Of a DNA stretch of 64,000 nt, positions 8,114 to 17,317 are shown piece by piece. The notes under the pieces were generated by a model, which saw only the letters and a program-made list of their open reading frames with translations, did no database searches and was not told the DNA's origin. Position 1 is the stretch's first letter. Each line of letters starts with the position of its first letter. The translations under genes and the position numbers were made by a program. Source of the DNA: Novosphingobium sp. AP12 (GTDB taxonomy: Bacteria; Pseudomonadota; Alphaproteobacteria; Sphingomonadales; Sphingomonadaceae); the NCBI RefSeq assembly GCF_000281975.1, contig NZ_AKKE01000047.1:1-64000 (forward strand). The letters are read 5' to 3'.

Positions 8114-9402
8114 CAGACCTCGCGCGGGGCGACGCAACCGGCGTGCTCATGCCCGCCACCGCCGAGGCGCTGGGGGACGCAGCAGCGGCGTTCCTGACGC
8201 GCGCGATGCACGCCTACGGCTCGCTGGCACCGGACAATGCGGTGACCTCGGTCGACCGGCTGGAAGTCTTCGCGGGCGGCAATTCCGGCCAGAAGGCGCT
8301 GATCAACGTGACCTACGTCCGAGATGAGGCCGGTCTTCCCCGCCACCTCTTCGCCAAGTTCTCGCGCGATTTCGCCGACCCCTTCCGCGACCGCCGCCGC
8401 CATGAACTGGAAGGCGAAGTCCGCCTCGCCGCGCTCTCGCGCCTGCCCGCCTTCCCGGTCGCGGTGCCGCGCCCCGTCTTCGCCGATTTCGAGATGGCGA
8501 GCGGCACCGGCATGCTCGTCACCGAACGCATCGCCTTCGGCGAAGGGCGCATCGAACCGCTCCACGAGAAATGCCGCGACCACCTCCTGCCCGAGCCGCT
8601 GGAACACTACCGCGCGCTGGTTTCCGCGCAGGCCCGGCTAGCTGCCGCCCAGCACCGCGGCGACCTGTCCCCGCAGCTGGAGGCCCTGTTCCCCTACGAC
8701 CGCGTCGCCGCCGAAGCGGACCTGCCGATCGGCTACGGCGCAGGCGCCCTGCGTGCCAAGGTCGCGGCGCTCGCGGCCTTCATCGGACGGCACCCGCAGC
8801 TGTTCCCGGCGAGCGTCACCGACCCCGCCTTCCCCGCCCGGCTCGAGCGCGAGGCGCTGGCGATCCTCGAGCGCGAGGCGGATGTGCGCCGCTTCCTCCA
8901 GTCCGATCCGCGCCTCGTCGCGGTGTGTCACTGGAACACCAACATCGACAACGCCTGGTTCTGGCGGGACGGGGCCGGCGCTCTCCACTGCGGGCTGCTC
9001 GACTGGGGCATGGTGCGCCCCATGAACGTGACGACCGGCCTGTGGGGCGGGCTGTCGGCGGGGACCACCGCCTTCCTCGACGCCGAGCTGGACGGCCTGC
9101 TGGATCGCTACCGCACCGAACTTGCCGTGCACGGCGGGCCGTCGATCCCGGCCGATGTGCTGGCGCGTCACTTCGACCTGTCGCTGGCGATCACCGGCCT
9201 CGCGTTGATGATGGACCTGCCCTCGCTCATCGCCGCGCGCATGCCCGACATTGACCGCGCCACCGGCCCGCTGGACCCGCTGCTAGGCCGCGACCGGGTG
9301 GTCGAGGGCTTCCTGCTGGTTTCCACCAATTTCCTGAACCTCTGGGCGAAGCGCCGGTTCGGAGAAAGGCTGGCCGACCTCGCCGCGTCAGCGGAAACCT
9401 AG
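8110..9402 (+). CDS. APH/ecdysteroid-kinase-like phosphotransferase with altered Brenner motif
   Basis: Protein kinase-fold small-molecule phosphotransferase, 430 residues, cytoplasmic. The catalytic loop normally reads H-x-D-x4-N; here it is HWNTNIDN (H274, N276, N281), so the base Asp is replaced by Asn. The metal-binding Asp is kept in LLDWGMVR (D298). N-terminal features such as GGNSGQKALINVTY fit a nucleotide-binding lobe. The ATG overlaps the stop of the quinohaemoprotein gene, which means coupled expression. The acceptor is unknown. The protein could be a kinase using a variant loop or an inactive kinase-fold protein. Its end overlaps the convergent IclR gene by 15 bases. Confidence 0.75.
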   Translation: MTDLARGDATGVLMPATAEALGDAAAAFLTRAMHAYGSLAPDNAVTSVDRLEVFAGGNSGQKALINVTYVRDEAGLPRHLFAKFSRDFADPFRDRRRHELEGEVRLAALSRLPAFPVAVPRPVFADFEMASGTGMLVTERIAFGEGRIEPLHEKCRDHLLPEPLEHYRALVSAQARLAAAQHRGDLSPQLEALFPYDRVAAEADLPIGYGAGALRAKVAALAAFIGRHPQLFPASVTDPAFPARLEREALAILEREADVRRFLQSDPRLVAVCHWNTNIDNAWFWRDGAGALHCGLLDWGMVRPMNVTTGLWGGLSAGTTAFLDAELDGLLDRYRTELAVHGGPSIPADVLARHFDLSLAITGLALMMDLPSLIAARMPDIDRATGPLDPLLGRDRVVEGFLLVSTNFLNLWAKRRFGERLADLAASAET

Positions 9403-10185
9403 GCTGCGCGAGATCGCGGCCGCTTCGTCGAGCACAAGCCCCGCCAGCTCATCCAGCCGGCCTTGCGAGCGGGCGCTGGGCGCGGCGATCACCAGCGCGC
9501 CGACCACGCGGCCCGCCGCGTCGCGGATGACGCCCGCCGTGCCGGTGACGCCCTCGGCGGCCTGATCGACGGTCTGGGCATACCCATCGACACGCGCCCG
9601 CTCGATCGCTTCGGACAGCGCGGCGGGGTCGATCTCGGTGGTGCGGGCCATGCGCTGCGGGGCAACGCGCTTGAGGTAGGCGTCGATGGCGGCGGGCGAG
9701 CAGGTCGACAGCAGCGCGCGGCCCCCGGCGGTCGCGTAGAACGGGCGCCGGTCCCCGATCGAGACCGAATAGCGCACGACGTTGCGGCTCTCGATCAGGT
9801 CTACGTAAGTTACCCAGTCGCCCTCGTGGTCGCCCACCGCCAGCAGCACCGTCTCGCCGCTGCGCTCGGACAGGCGGCGCATGCCCTCGCGCACGAGGTC
9901 GGAGCTGTGCAGGCGGCGCCGCGCTTCGGTCAGCGCGCTGCCGAGGCCGAACGCACCCGGGCCGAGCCGCCATGCACCTTCGGTGGCGGTGACGAGATCC
10001 TCGTCGGCAAGCCCGCGCAGCAGCGCCGCAAGGCTGCTCTTCGGCGTGGCGAGACGGCGGCTGAGATCGGCGAGCGAGACCGGTTCGTTGCTGGCACAGA
10101 GCGCCTCGAGCAGGCGGATGACGCGGGTGACCGACTGCGGCGATCCGCCGCGGCGATCCTCGGTCTTCTGCTCTTCCTCGATCAA
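9388..10185 (-). CDS. IclR family transcriptional regulator
   Basis: One-component regulator, 265 residues. The N-terminal winged helix covers SVTRVIRLLEALCASNEPVSL and the recognition region LATPKSSLAALLRGL. The C-terminal IclR effector domain shows YSVSIGDRRPFYATAGGRALL and AAPSARSQGRL. I place the start at TTG 10185, seven bases after the stop of the LLM oxidoreductase gene and preceded by GAGG; extending to the ATG at 10236 would add residues lying inside that gene. It is cotranscribed with the oxidoreductase and probably controls it. The effector is unknown. Confidence 0.88.
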   Translation of the reverse strand: MIEEEQKTEDRRGGSPQSVTRVIRLLEALCASNEPVSLADLSRRLATPKSSLAALLRGLADEDLVTATEGAWRLGPGAFGLGSALTEARRRLHSSDLVREGMRRLSERSGETVLLAVGDHEGDWVTYVDLIESRNVVRYSVSIGDRRPFYATAGGRALLSTCSPAAIDAYLKRVAPQRMARTTEIDPAALSEAIERARVDGYAQTVDQAAEGVTGTAGVIRDAAGRVVGALVIAAPSARSQGRLDELAGLVLDEAAAISRSLGFR

Positions 10186-10192
10186 TCTGGCC

Positions 10193-11218
10193 TCACTGGA
10201 ATGCCGGAAGCACTTGGCCGGCGAAAGTCTTCGCATATGCGAGGAAGCGTTCCGCCGGAAGCCCGGGCGGCATCATCATGGTGAAATGCTCCACCGGCGC
10301 CTTGTCCAGAAGGCGCCGAAAGTGGGCGATCGCCTCGTCCGGGGTGAGTATCTGGAGGATGCCGCTGGCCTTGAAGGCGTCGAGGTCCATCGGCGCGATC
10401 GCCGCATTGTCGAGGCCGATCGCCCCCTTGCCCTCGATGACGTCCTCCGCCATCCAGGCGCCGTAGCCGTTGTTGACGTGGTGGAAGTAGGGGGCAAGTT
10501 CCTCCATCGCCGCCGCCTTGTCCTCGACGACGACCAGCATCAGGCCCTGGATCCAGATCTTCGCGGCTGCCGGGTCCTTACCCTGCTCCTCCAGCTTCTG
10601 GCGGTAGAGCGGCCAGATCTCGGTATTGCCGAAGTAGCCGTCGCCGTATCTGGCCACGCGCTCCATCGCCTTGGGCGCGAAGCCGCCGATGTAGAGGGGG
10701 ATCTGTCCCCGGCTCGACAAGGGGCGGACCTGCGCGCCCCTGAGAGTGAAGAACTTGCCCTCGTGATCCACCGTCTCGCCGTCCCAGAGCCGGCGGACGA
10801 GGTGCAGGAACTCGTCGAAACGGGCACCGCGTTTTGTGAAGTCGAGGCCGTGGGCAGCGTACTCACGCGCCCGGTAGCCGATCGCGAGGCCAAGCTGCAG
10901 GCGCCCGCCGGAAAGGATGTCGAGCACCGCGCAGTCCTCGGCGAAGCGCAGCGGCTCGTACAGCGGGCCGAGCGCGATGCCGGTGCCGATCGTCATGCGG
11001 CGGGTCCGCGCGGCGACGGCGCCCAGCGTCACCAGCGGCGAGGGCATGTAGCCGTCATCGGCGAGGTGGTGTTCGGGAACCCATGCGCCTTCGAAGCCCA
11101 GCGCCTCGGTCTCGGCGATGACGTCGAGGGTTTCGGCATAGAGCGTCTCGGGCGGGCGGTGCCAGGGCGCGGGATTGCGGAAGTCGTAGAGGTAGCCGAA
11201 GCTCAGTCTGCCGGTCAT
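10193..11218 (-). CDS. LLM class flavin-dependent oxidoreductase
   Basis: Luciferase-like monooxygenase or F420/FMN-dependent reductase, 341 residues, single TIM-barrel domain. Visible family features include EALGFEGAWVPEHHLADDGYMPSPLVTLG near residues 37-65, IGTGIALGPLYEPLRFAED, GGRLQLGLAIGYRAREYAAHG (which contacts the flavin phosphate in relatives) and PLYIGGFAPKAMERVARYGDGYF. The ATG at 11218 has the purine-rich stretch GAGGGGAAAGG upstream. It forms a two-gene unit with the IclR gene. Substrate and cofactor cannot be decided from sequence; a role in oxidising a small organic compound is the usual one. Confidence 0.88.
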   Translation of the reverse strand: MTGRLSFGYLYDFRNPAPWHRPPETLYAETLDVIAETEALGFEGAWVPEHHLADDGYMPSPLVTLGAVAARTRRMTIGTGIALGPLYEPLRFAEDCAVLDILSGGRLQLGLAIGYRAREYAAHGLDFTKRGARFDEFLHLVRRLWDGETVDHEGKFFTLRGAQVRPLSSRGQIPLYIGGFAPKAMERVARYGDGYFGNTEIWPLYRQKLEEQGKDPAAAKIWIQGLMLVVVEDKAAAMEELAPYFHHVNNGYGAWMAEDVIEGKGAIGLDNAAIAPMDLDAFKASGILQILTPDEAIAHFRRLLDKAPVEHFTMMMPPGLPAERFLAYAKTFAGQVLPAFQ

Positions 11219-11341
11219 GCGCGCCTTTCCCCTCTTATGTTTGGGAGAGGTTTAGGCGCGGACGACGGAGCGGCAAGGCGCTGGGGCGATGATTGACCGC
11301 CGCTCAGATACTCCCCGGACGAAGCCGGAGAGGGAACAGCG

Positions 11342-12028
11342 CTACGCCACGTCCATCGCGTAGCCCGCCGCGCGGACGGTGCGGATGGGGTCGGTGTCGC
11401 CGTCGCGGTTGATGGCCTTGCGCAGGCGGCGGATGTGGACGTCGACGGTGCGCTCGTCGATGTCGGAGTCCATGCCCCACACCCCGTCGAGGATCTGCTG
11501 GCGCGAGACGACGCGGTTCGGGCGCTCCATGAAGTAGCGCAGCAGGCGGAACTCGGTGGGGCCCAGGTGCAGCGCCTCGCCCGAGCGGCGGACGCGGTGG
11601 CTGGTGGCGTCGAGCTCGATGTCGCCCCACGACAGCACGGTTCCCGCCAGCGACGGGCGCGAGCGGCGCAGCAGCGCCTCGATGCGGGCCATCAACTCGC
11701 GCGGGGAGAACGGCTTGGTGACATAGTCGTCCGCGCCGGTCTTGAGGCCGCGGATCATATCCTCCTCCTCGCCGCGCGCGGTGACCATGATGATCGGGAT
11801 CGAGGCGGTTTCCTTGTCCTTGCGCAGCTGGCGGCAGACTTCGATGCCGGGCACCTGCTCGATCATCCAGTCGAGTACGATGGCGTCGGGCGCCTGCTCG
11901 CGCACCATGACCAGCGCTTCCTCCCCGTCGCCGGTGGAGCGCACTTCATAGCCTTCGGCGCTGAGGTTCCAGGTGAGCAGTTCGCACAGTGCGACGTCGT
12001 CCTCGACGACCAGGACCGATGCCATCAT
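11342..12028 (-). CDS. phoB: Phosphate regulon response regulator PhoB
   Basis: Response regulator, 228 residues. The receiver keeps every catalytic position: EDD after strand 1, phospho-acceptor in VLDWMIEQVPG, Thr in MVTARG, Lys in DYVTKPF. The winged helix has FRLLRYFMERPNRVVSRQQIL and DERTVDVHIRRLRKAI, the PhoB-type DNA-binding face. It is last in the pstSCAB-phoU-phoB unit, and its ATGATG start overlaps the phoU stop. Phosphorylated PhoB is expected to bind the four 11-bp direct-repeat arrays found in this window. Its kinase partner PhoR is encoded separately at 18741-19727. Confidence 0.96.
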   Translation of the reverse strand: MMASVLVVEDDVALCELLTWNLSAEGYEVRSTGDGEEALVMVREQAPDAIVLDWMIEQVPGIEVCRQLRKDKETASIPIIMVTARGEEEDMIRGLKTGADDYVTKPFSPRELMARIEALLRRSRPSLAGTVLSWGDIELDATSHRVRRSGEALHLGPTEFRLLRYFMERPNRVVSRQQILDGVWGMDSDIDERTVDVHIRRLRKAINRDGDTDPIRTVRAAGYAMDVA

Positions 12029-12723
12029 GCGAGAGGTCCTGACGTGTCGTCGGTGAGGGAATCGCGCTCGGTGCAGTACTCGCCCGTGGCGGCGTAGTAG
12101 ACCATTTCCGCCACGTTGGTGGCGTGGTCGCCGATGCGCTCGAGGTTGCGGGCGATGAAGAGCAGCTGCGCGGCGCTGGTGATCGTCGCCGGGTTCTCCA
12201 TCATGTGGGTGAGCAGCGAGCGGAACAGCGTGTTGTAGAACTGGTCGAGCTTCTGGTCGCGGCGGATCACCTCGACCGCCAGTGCGGCATCGCGCGAGCC
12301 GTAGGCGTTGAGGACATCGCGGACCATGCTCTCGGCGATCTCGGCCATGGTCGGCACGAGAGTGACCGGGTCGATCTTGGTACGGCCTTCGAGCGCGTTG
12401 ACGCGCTTGGCGATGTTCTTGGCGTAGTCGCCGATGCGCTCGACCACGCCCGAGATCTTGAGCGCGGCGATCACGTCGCGCAGGTCGTCGGCCATCGGGG
12501 CACGCAGGGCGATGGTGCGCACCGCGAGGCGGTCCACCTCGGCTTCGAGAGCGTCGAGGCGGGCGTCTGCGGCCACGACCTGCGCGGCGAGTTCCTCGTC
12601 GTGGTGGACGAGCGCGGTAATGGCGTCGCGGATGGCGACTTCGGCGAGCCCGCCCATCTCGGCGACGAGGCCGCGAAGCTGCCCGATCTCGGAGTCAAAG
12701 GCCTTGACGGTATGGTCGACCAT
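12025..12723 (-). CDS. phoU: Phosphate signalling protein PhoU
   Basis: Peripheral, all-helical protein of 232 residues made of two PhoU repeats. Each repeat has a metal-cluster motif region: VRTIALRAPMADDLRDVIAAL with RIGDYAKNIAKR in the first, and LLFIARNLERIGDHATNVAEM in the second. PhoU links the Pst transporter to PhoR and keeps PhoB inactive when phosphate is plentiful. It lies between pstB and phoB, 24 bases after pstB, and its stop overlaps phoB. Confidence 0.96.
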   Translation of the reverse strand: MVDHTVKAFDSEIGQLRGLVAEMGGLAEVAIRDAITALVHHDEELAAQVVAADARLDALEAEVDRLAVRTIALRAPMADDLRDVIAALKISGVVERIGDYAKNIAKRVNALEGRTKIDPVTLVPTMAEIAESMVRDVLNAYGSRDAALAVEVIRRDQKLDQFYNTLFRSLLTHMMENPATITSAAQLLFIARNLERIGDHATNVAEMVYYAATGEYCTERDSLTDDTSGPLA

Positions 12724-12747
12724 GGCGTGTTCCTGTCAGAGCATCAC

Positions 12748-13509
12748 TCAGCCGTAACGGCCGGTGATGTAGTCCTTGGTGCGCGTTTCGCGCGGATTGG
12801 TGAAGATCTGGTCGGTCTCGCCATATTCGACGAGGCTGCCCAGGTGGAAGAAGGCGGTGCGCTGCGACACGCGCGCGGCCTGCTGCATCGAGTGGGTGAC
12901 GATGACGATCGCGAAGCTTTCCTTCAGTTCGTCGATCAGTTCCTCGATGCGCGCGGTGGCGATCGGGTCGAGCGCGGAGCACGGCTCGTCCATCAGGATG
13001 ACTTCGGGGCTGACGGCGATGGCGCGCGCGATGCACAGGCGCTGCTGCTGCCCACCCGAAAGCGCGGTGCCGGCATCGGTCAGCCGGTCCTTGACCTCTT
13101 CCCAGAGGCCCGCCTTGGTCAGCGCGCGCTCGACGATGCCCTCCAGTTCAGACTTCGACGTGCCGAGGCCGTGGATGCGCGGGCCGTAGGCGACGTTCTC
13201 GAAGATCGACTTGGGGAACGGGTTGGGCTTCTGGAACACCATGCCGACGCGGGCGCGCAGGGCGACGGGGTCCATGCTGGCGGCGTAGATGTCCTCGCCG
13301 TCGAGCAGGATCTCACCCTCGACGCGGGCGCCGGCGATGGTGTCGTTCATCCGGTTGAGGGTACGCAGGAACGTCGACTTGCCGCAGCCCGAAGGGCCGA
13401 TGAAAGCGGTGACGATGCCGTTGTCGATGTCGATGGAGACGTCGTTGATCGCCTTCTTCTGTCCGTAGAAGACGTCGACGTTGCGGGCTGTGAGCTTTGT
13501 TTCTGTCAT
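12748..13509 (-). CDS. pstB: Phosphate ABC transporter ATP-binding protein PstB
   Basis: ATPase of the PstSCAB importer, 253 residues. Walker A is GPSGCGKST, the signature is [14 protein letters not shown], and Walker B is [13 protein letters not shown] followed by the H-loop in VTHSMQQA. The start at 13509 ([16 protein letters not shown]) lies four bases after the pstA stop with TAGGGAC as ribosome-binding site. An upstream in-frame start at 13560 lies within pstA and is unlikely. Confidence 0.96.
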   Translation of the reverse strand: MTETKLTARNVDVFYGQKKAINDVSIDIDNGIVTAFIGPSGCGKSTFLRTLNRMNDTIAGARVEGEILLDGEDIYAASMDPVALRARVGMVFQKPNPFPKSIFENVAYGPRIHGLGTSKSELEGIVERALTKAGLWEEVKDRLTDAGTALSGGQQQRLCIARAIAVSPEVILMDEPCSALDPIATARIEELIDELKESFAIVIVTHSMQQAARVSQRTAFFHLGSLVEYGETDQIFTNPRETRTKDYITGRYG

Positions 13510-13513
13510 GTCC

Positions 13514-14401
13514 CTACCAGCGGACTTCGAACTTGTTGCGAAGGTAGATCGCAATACCATTCATGGCGAGCAGGAAGACCAGCAGCACGATGATGGCGGC
13601 GGAAGTGTTCTGGACGAAGCCTTTGTCGATTTCGTCGGACCACAGGAATATCTGCATCGGCAGCACGCTCGACGGCGCATTGAGGCTGTCGGGCGGGGTG
13701 GCGACGAAGGCGCGCATGCCGATCATCAGCAGCGGCGCGGTTTCGCCGAGGGCACGGGCCATGCCGATGATCGTGCCCGTGAGGATGCCCGGCAGGGCAA
13801 GCGGCAGGACGTGGTGGAACGTCGTCTGCACCTTGCTCGCGCCGACACCGTAGGCGGCCTCGCGGATCGAGGGGGGCACGGCCTTGATGGCGTTGCGGCC
13901 CGAGATCACGATCACCGGCATCGTCATCAGCGCCAGCGTCAGGCCCCCGACCAGCGGCGAGGAACGCGGCATGCCCAGCGTGTTGATGAACACCGCGAGG
14001 CCCAGCAAGCCGAAGATGATCGAAGGCACGGCGGCAAGGTTGTTGATCGAGACTTCGATCCATTCGATCCAGCGTTTGCGCGGCGCGAATTCCTCGAGGT
14101 AGATCGCGGCCAGCACGCCCATCGGGAAGCTGAGCAGCAGCGTCACCGCCATCGTCAGCAGCGAACCCTTGGTGGCGCCCCAGACGCCGGCGACGGTGGC
14201 GTCGGTCGAGTCCGAACCCGACAGGAAGCTCCAGTCGAGGCCGGCGACGCCGTTCTTGAGCATGATGACCAGCAGCAGCGCCAGGAAGGCGAGGCTGAGC
14301 ACGATGGCGCCCAGGCCGACCGCCTTGAAGCGGCGCTCCGCCGCGTGCCGCTTCGCAAGGCGCCGCCGCGCTTCGGGCGAACTCCAGTCGAGATTACTCA
14401 T
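13514..14401 (-). CDS. pstA: Phosphate ABC transporter permease PstA
   Basis: Inner-membrane permease of the PstSCAB importer, 295 residues, about six membrane segments. The N-terminal helix is [20 protein letters not shown]. The EAA-type loop that contacts PstB reads [28 protein letters not shown]. The start overlaps the end of pstC by 8 bases. Confidence 0.95.
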   Translation of the reverse strand: MSNLDWSSPEARRRLAKRHAAERRFKAVGLGAIVLSLAFLALLLVIMLKNGVAGLDWSFLSGSDSTDATVAGVWGATKGSLLTMAVTLLLSFPMGVLAAIYLEEFAPRKRWIEWIEVSINNLAAVPSIIFGLLGLAVFINTLGMPRSSPLVGGLTLALMTMPVIVISGRNAIKAVPPSIREAAYGVGASKVQTTFHHVLPLALPGILTGTIIGMARALGETAPLLMIGMRAFVATPPDSLNAPSSVLPMQIFLWSDEIDKGFVQNTSAAIIVLLVFLLAMNGIAIYLRNKFEVRW

Positions 14402-15767
14402 AAGCTTCGCGGAACCGCTTCACGACGCGCAGGGCGACGATGTTGAGGATGAGGGTGACGATGAAGAGCACCAGTCCCAGCGCGAAGGCCGACAGCGTCT
14501 TGGGGCTGTTGAACTCCTGGTCGCCGGTCAGCATCTGGACGATCTGGTAGGTGACCGTGGTCATCGTGTCGAACGGGTTGGCCGAAAGGCGCGCGGCGGC
14601 GCCGGCGGCCATGACGACGATCATGGTCTCGCCGATGGCGCGGCTGATCGCCAGCATCACGCCGGCGACGATGCCGGGCAGCGCCGCGGGAAGCAGCACG
14701 CGCTTGATGGTTTCGGAGCGGGTCGAGCCCAGCGCGAGGCTGCCGTCGCTCATCGCGCGCGGCACGGCGGCGAGCGCGTCGTCGGCCATCGAGGAGACGA
14801 ACGGGATGATCATCACGCCCATGACGAGGCCGGCGGCGAGCGCGCTCTCGGTCGAGGGGTTCTGCATGCCGATCGAGGCGGCGAAGTCGCGGATCAGCGG
14901 CGCCACTGTCAGGGCGGCGAAGTAGCCGTAGACCACCGTGGGGATGCCCGCGAGGATCTCGAGCATGGGTTTCAGCCACTTGCGCGCGGCGGGCGCGGCG
15001 TACTGGGTCAGGTAGATCGCGCTCATCAGGCCGAGCGGGATGGCGACGACCATGGCGATGATCGCGCCGATGTAGATCGTGCCCCAGAACAGCGGCACCG
15101 CGCCGAAGTTGTCGGAGATGTTCGCGCCCGACGTGCTCGCCGGGGACCAGTGCGTGCCGGTGAGGAAGGCGATCGGCGAGACGTCCTTGAAGAACATCCC
15201 GGCTTCGAACACCAGCGAGCCGACGATGCCGAAGGTGGTGAGGATCGCCATCAGCGAGGCGGCGAGCAGCAGCGCCAGCACCGCGCGCTCGACCTGGGTG
15301 CGGGCGCGGAAGTCGGGACGGATGCGGGTGAAGCCGTAGGCGCCGCCCGCGAAGGCCACGATCAGGATGAGGAGCCCGCCGATCAGCCCGAAGCGGAACT
15401 GCGCAGCGCGGATCGGCTCGACCAGTGCCTGCGCCTGGGGATTGAAGGCGGTGGCGGAGGGATCGCTGGCAAGGTCGTGCGCCTCGGCGACGATCGAGCC
15501 CAAAGTCATCGGATCGGTCGGCAGCGTGGCGACGACGGGGTCCGCGAACAGCGCCCCCTCGACCAGTCCCGGCATGATCGCCGACCATACGCCCCACGCG
15601 ATCAGCGCGGGGACGAGTATCCACAGGGCCATGTGCCAGCCGTGGTAGGCGGGCATCGAATGCATCGACCCCCGCCCCTTGTAGAGCAGCCGGGCCCGGC
15701 CCCGGGCGGCGAACCAGCCGACCAGGCCCAGACCGAAGACGGCCAGGAGAACTCCCGTGAGTATCAT
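14394..15767 (-). CDS. pstC: Phosphate ABC transporter permease PstC (long form)
   Basis: Inner-membrane permease of the PstSCAB importer, 457 residues, well above the roughly 320 of E. coli PstC. The extra N-terminal part contributes further membrane segments (MILTGVLLAVFGLGLVGWFA and MALWILVPALIAWGVWSAIM) and a periplasmic stretch before the conserved permease core. The core carries the EAA-like loop LALGSTRSETIKRVLLPAALPGI. This long form is what I expect in sphingomonads. It sits 30 bases downstream of pstS. Confidence 0.94.
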   Translation of the reverse strand: MILTGVLLAVFGLGLVGWFAARGRARLLYKGRGSMHSMPAYHGWHMALWILVPALIAWGVWSAIMPGLVEGALFADPVVATLPTDPMTLGSIVAEAHDLASDPSATAFNPQAQALVEPIRAAQFRFGLIGGLLILIVAFAGGAYGFTRIRPDFRARTQVERAVLALLLAASLMAILTTFGIVGSLVFEAGMFFKDVSPIAFLTGTHWSPASTSGANISDNFGAVPLFWGTIYIGAIIAMVVAIPLGLMSAIYLTQYAAPAARKWLKPMLEILAGIPTVVYGYFAALTVAPLIRDFAASIGMQNPSTESALAAGLVMGVMIIPFVSSMADDALAAVPRAMSDGSLALGSTRSETIKRVLLPAALPGIVAGVMLAISRAIGETMIVVMAAGAAARLSANPFDTMTTVTYQIVQMLTGDQEFNSPKTLSAFALGLVLFIVTLILNIVALRVVKRFREAYE

Positions 15768-15797
15768 GACTGGCCGCCCGGCCCTTTCTTTACGTTC

Positions 15798-16844
15798 TTA
15801 CTTCAGACCAGCCGGATCGAGCGGGGTCATCTTGGCGGCGATGTCCGCGCTCTTGGCGCGCACGTCCTCGGGCGCGATGACCATGCCCTTCTTCTGAAGC
15901 AGGCCGTCCTTGCCCCACGACTTCACCCACTCCGCGACGTAGCCCTGGAGGCTCTTGATCGGCGCGAGGTGCTGCTTCTTGACGTAGATGTAGAGCGGAC
16001 GGGCGCCCGGATAGGTGTAGTCCGAGATCGTCGCGTAAGTCGGCGTGATGCCCGACATCGGGATGCCCTTGAGGCTGTCGGGGTTCTCTTCTAGGAACGA
16101 GTAGCCGAAGATGCCGATCGCCTTGGAGTTCTGCGAAATCTTCTGGACGATCAGGTTGTCGTTCTCGCCGGCATCGACGTAGGGACCGTCTTCACGGATG
16201 TCGTGGCAGGTCGCCTCGTACTTGTCCTTGTCGCTGTCCTTGAGCGCGGCGGTGGCCGCATCGGTCTTGCAGCCGGCCTCGAGGATCAGTTCCTTGAGCG
16301 CGTCGCGCGTGCCCGAGGTCGAGGGCGGGCCGTAGACGAGGATGGGCTCGGCCGGGAGGGACGGGTTGACGTCCTTCCAGGTCTTGGCGGTGTTGGGCTT
16401 GCCGAACGGGTTGGCGGCGAGCGCCTTGTAGATGTCGGCCGGGGTCAGCTGGAAGCCGGGACCGCTCTTCGATTCGGCGAAGGCGATGCCGTCGATGCCG
16501 ACCTGGATCTCGACGATCTCCTTGACGCCGTTCTTCTGGCACTCCTCGTACTCGGACTTCTTGATCCGGCGCGAGGCGTCCTCGATGTCGGGATGCTGGG
16601 CGCCGACGCCGGCGCAGAACAGCTTCATGCCCGCGCCCGTGCCGGTCGATTCGATCACCGGCGACTTGGAACCGCTGGACTTGGCGTAAGCCTCGGCGAC
16701 GGCGGTCGCAAAGGGATAGACGGTGGAGGAACCGACGCCGCGCACGAAATCGCGCGCGCCGCCGCCGGAACTGCCCGAGCCGCCGCAGGCGCTCAGCGCG
16801 AGGACGGAAGCGGCTGCGAAGATGATGGTCTTGGTCGAACGCAT
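15798..16844 (-). CDS. pstS: Phosphate-binding lipoprotein PstS
   Basis: Periplasmic phosphate receptor of the Pst importer, 348 residues. The N-terminus is a lipoprotein signal with the lipobox LSAC (Cys20), so the protein is probably tethered to a membrane. The phosphate-loop signature GVGSSTVYPFATAVAEAYA and VIESTGTGAGMKLFC are typical, as is YGPPSTSGTRDALKEL. It is the first gene of the pst-pho unit and has a Pho box 48-74 bases upstream, so PhoB very likely autoregulates the operon. Confidence 0.95.
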   Translation of the reverse strand: MRSTKTIIFAAASVLALSACGGSGSSGGGARDFVRGVGSSTVYPFATAVAEAYAKSSGSKSPVIESTGTGAGMKLFCAGVGAQHPDIEDASRRIKKSEYEECQKNGVKEIVEIQVGIDGIAFAESKSGPGFQLTPADIYKALAANPFGKPNTAKTWKDVNPSLPAEPILVYGPPSTSGTRDALKELILEAGCKTDAATAALKDSDKDKYEATCHDIREDGPYVDAGENDNLIVQKISQNSKAIGIFGYSFLEENPDSLKGIPMSGITPTYATISDYTYPGARPLYIYVKKQHLAPIKSLQGYVAEWVKSWGKDGLLQKKGMVIAPEDVRAKSADIAAKMTPLDPAGLK

Positions 16845-16891
16845 TGGATACCCCCTTGGGCTCTACTGTGGGATGCCCCTATTGGGCTACG

Positions 16892-16918
16892 ATGACACTT
16901 CCATGACGAAAACGTGTC
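16892..16918 (-). promoter_or_regulatory. Pho box upstream of pstS
   Basis: On the minus strand GACAC, GTCAT and GTCAT follow one another at 11-bp intervals (plus-strand ATGAC at 16892 and 16903, GTGTC at 16914). The array ends 47 bases before the pstS start codon and points towards it. Confidence 0.85.
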
Positions 16919-17250
16919 ATTGACAGGCCGGCTCCCGATTGGGCGAGGACGGGAAGGTCACCGGCGAAACCCCTGTCCCATGGGTCGGTGTTCGATACCG
17001 CCCCGTCGATACATGCGTCGTGGCCCCGGTCTAGGATCCGGCACCCGCGATGGCAAGCCTGCCGCAGATAGCCGCCGCCCATGACAGTTCCGCAGTGCCC
17101 TGTGATTATTTCGGGGTTGTTGCCCGGTTGTGTCCTCTTCGCTTCGCTGCAGTATCGTGCGAAATACCCGCTTCGGCGCAACCGGAGGCGGGCGGCACGA
17201 ATATGCCATATCCCTCAGGTAGAAGCAGAGGACGGCATTGTCCCTGAAGT
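16919..17250. other. Non-coding stretch between the two Pho boxes
   Basis: Intergenic DNA separating the divergent pstS and porin promoters. I found no convincing gene, repeat or hairpin here. Short open frames exist on both strands but have no family resemblance and no good ribosome-binding site. Confidence 0.5.
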
Positions 17251-17277
17251 GTCATTTAATCGTCACGTTGAAGTCAT
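17251..17277 (+). promoter_or_regulatory. Pho box upstream of the phosphate-selective porin
   Basis: GTCAT (17251), GTCAC (17262) and GTCAT (17273) occur in perfect 11-bp register, with a further weak GTCCC at 17240. The array points to the porin gene and ends 40 bases before its start. Confidence 0.88.
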
Positions 17278-17317
17278 AGCAGCCGCTCCACCCCCGGACC
17301 TCTTGCGAAAGACACCG

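Noticed and set aside
11300..11335. An intrinsic terminator after phoB (CTCCGG/CCGGGGAG hairpin)
   Set aside because: The stem is short and imperfect and no T run follows on the minus strand.
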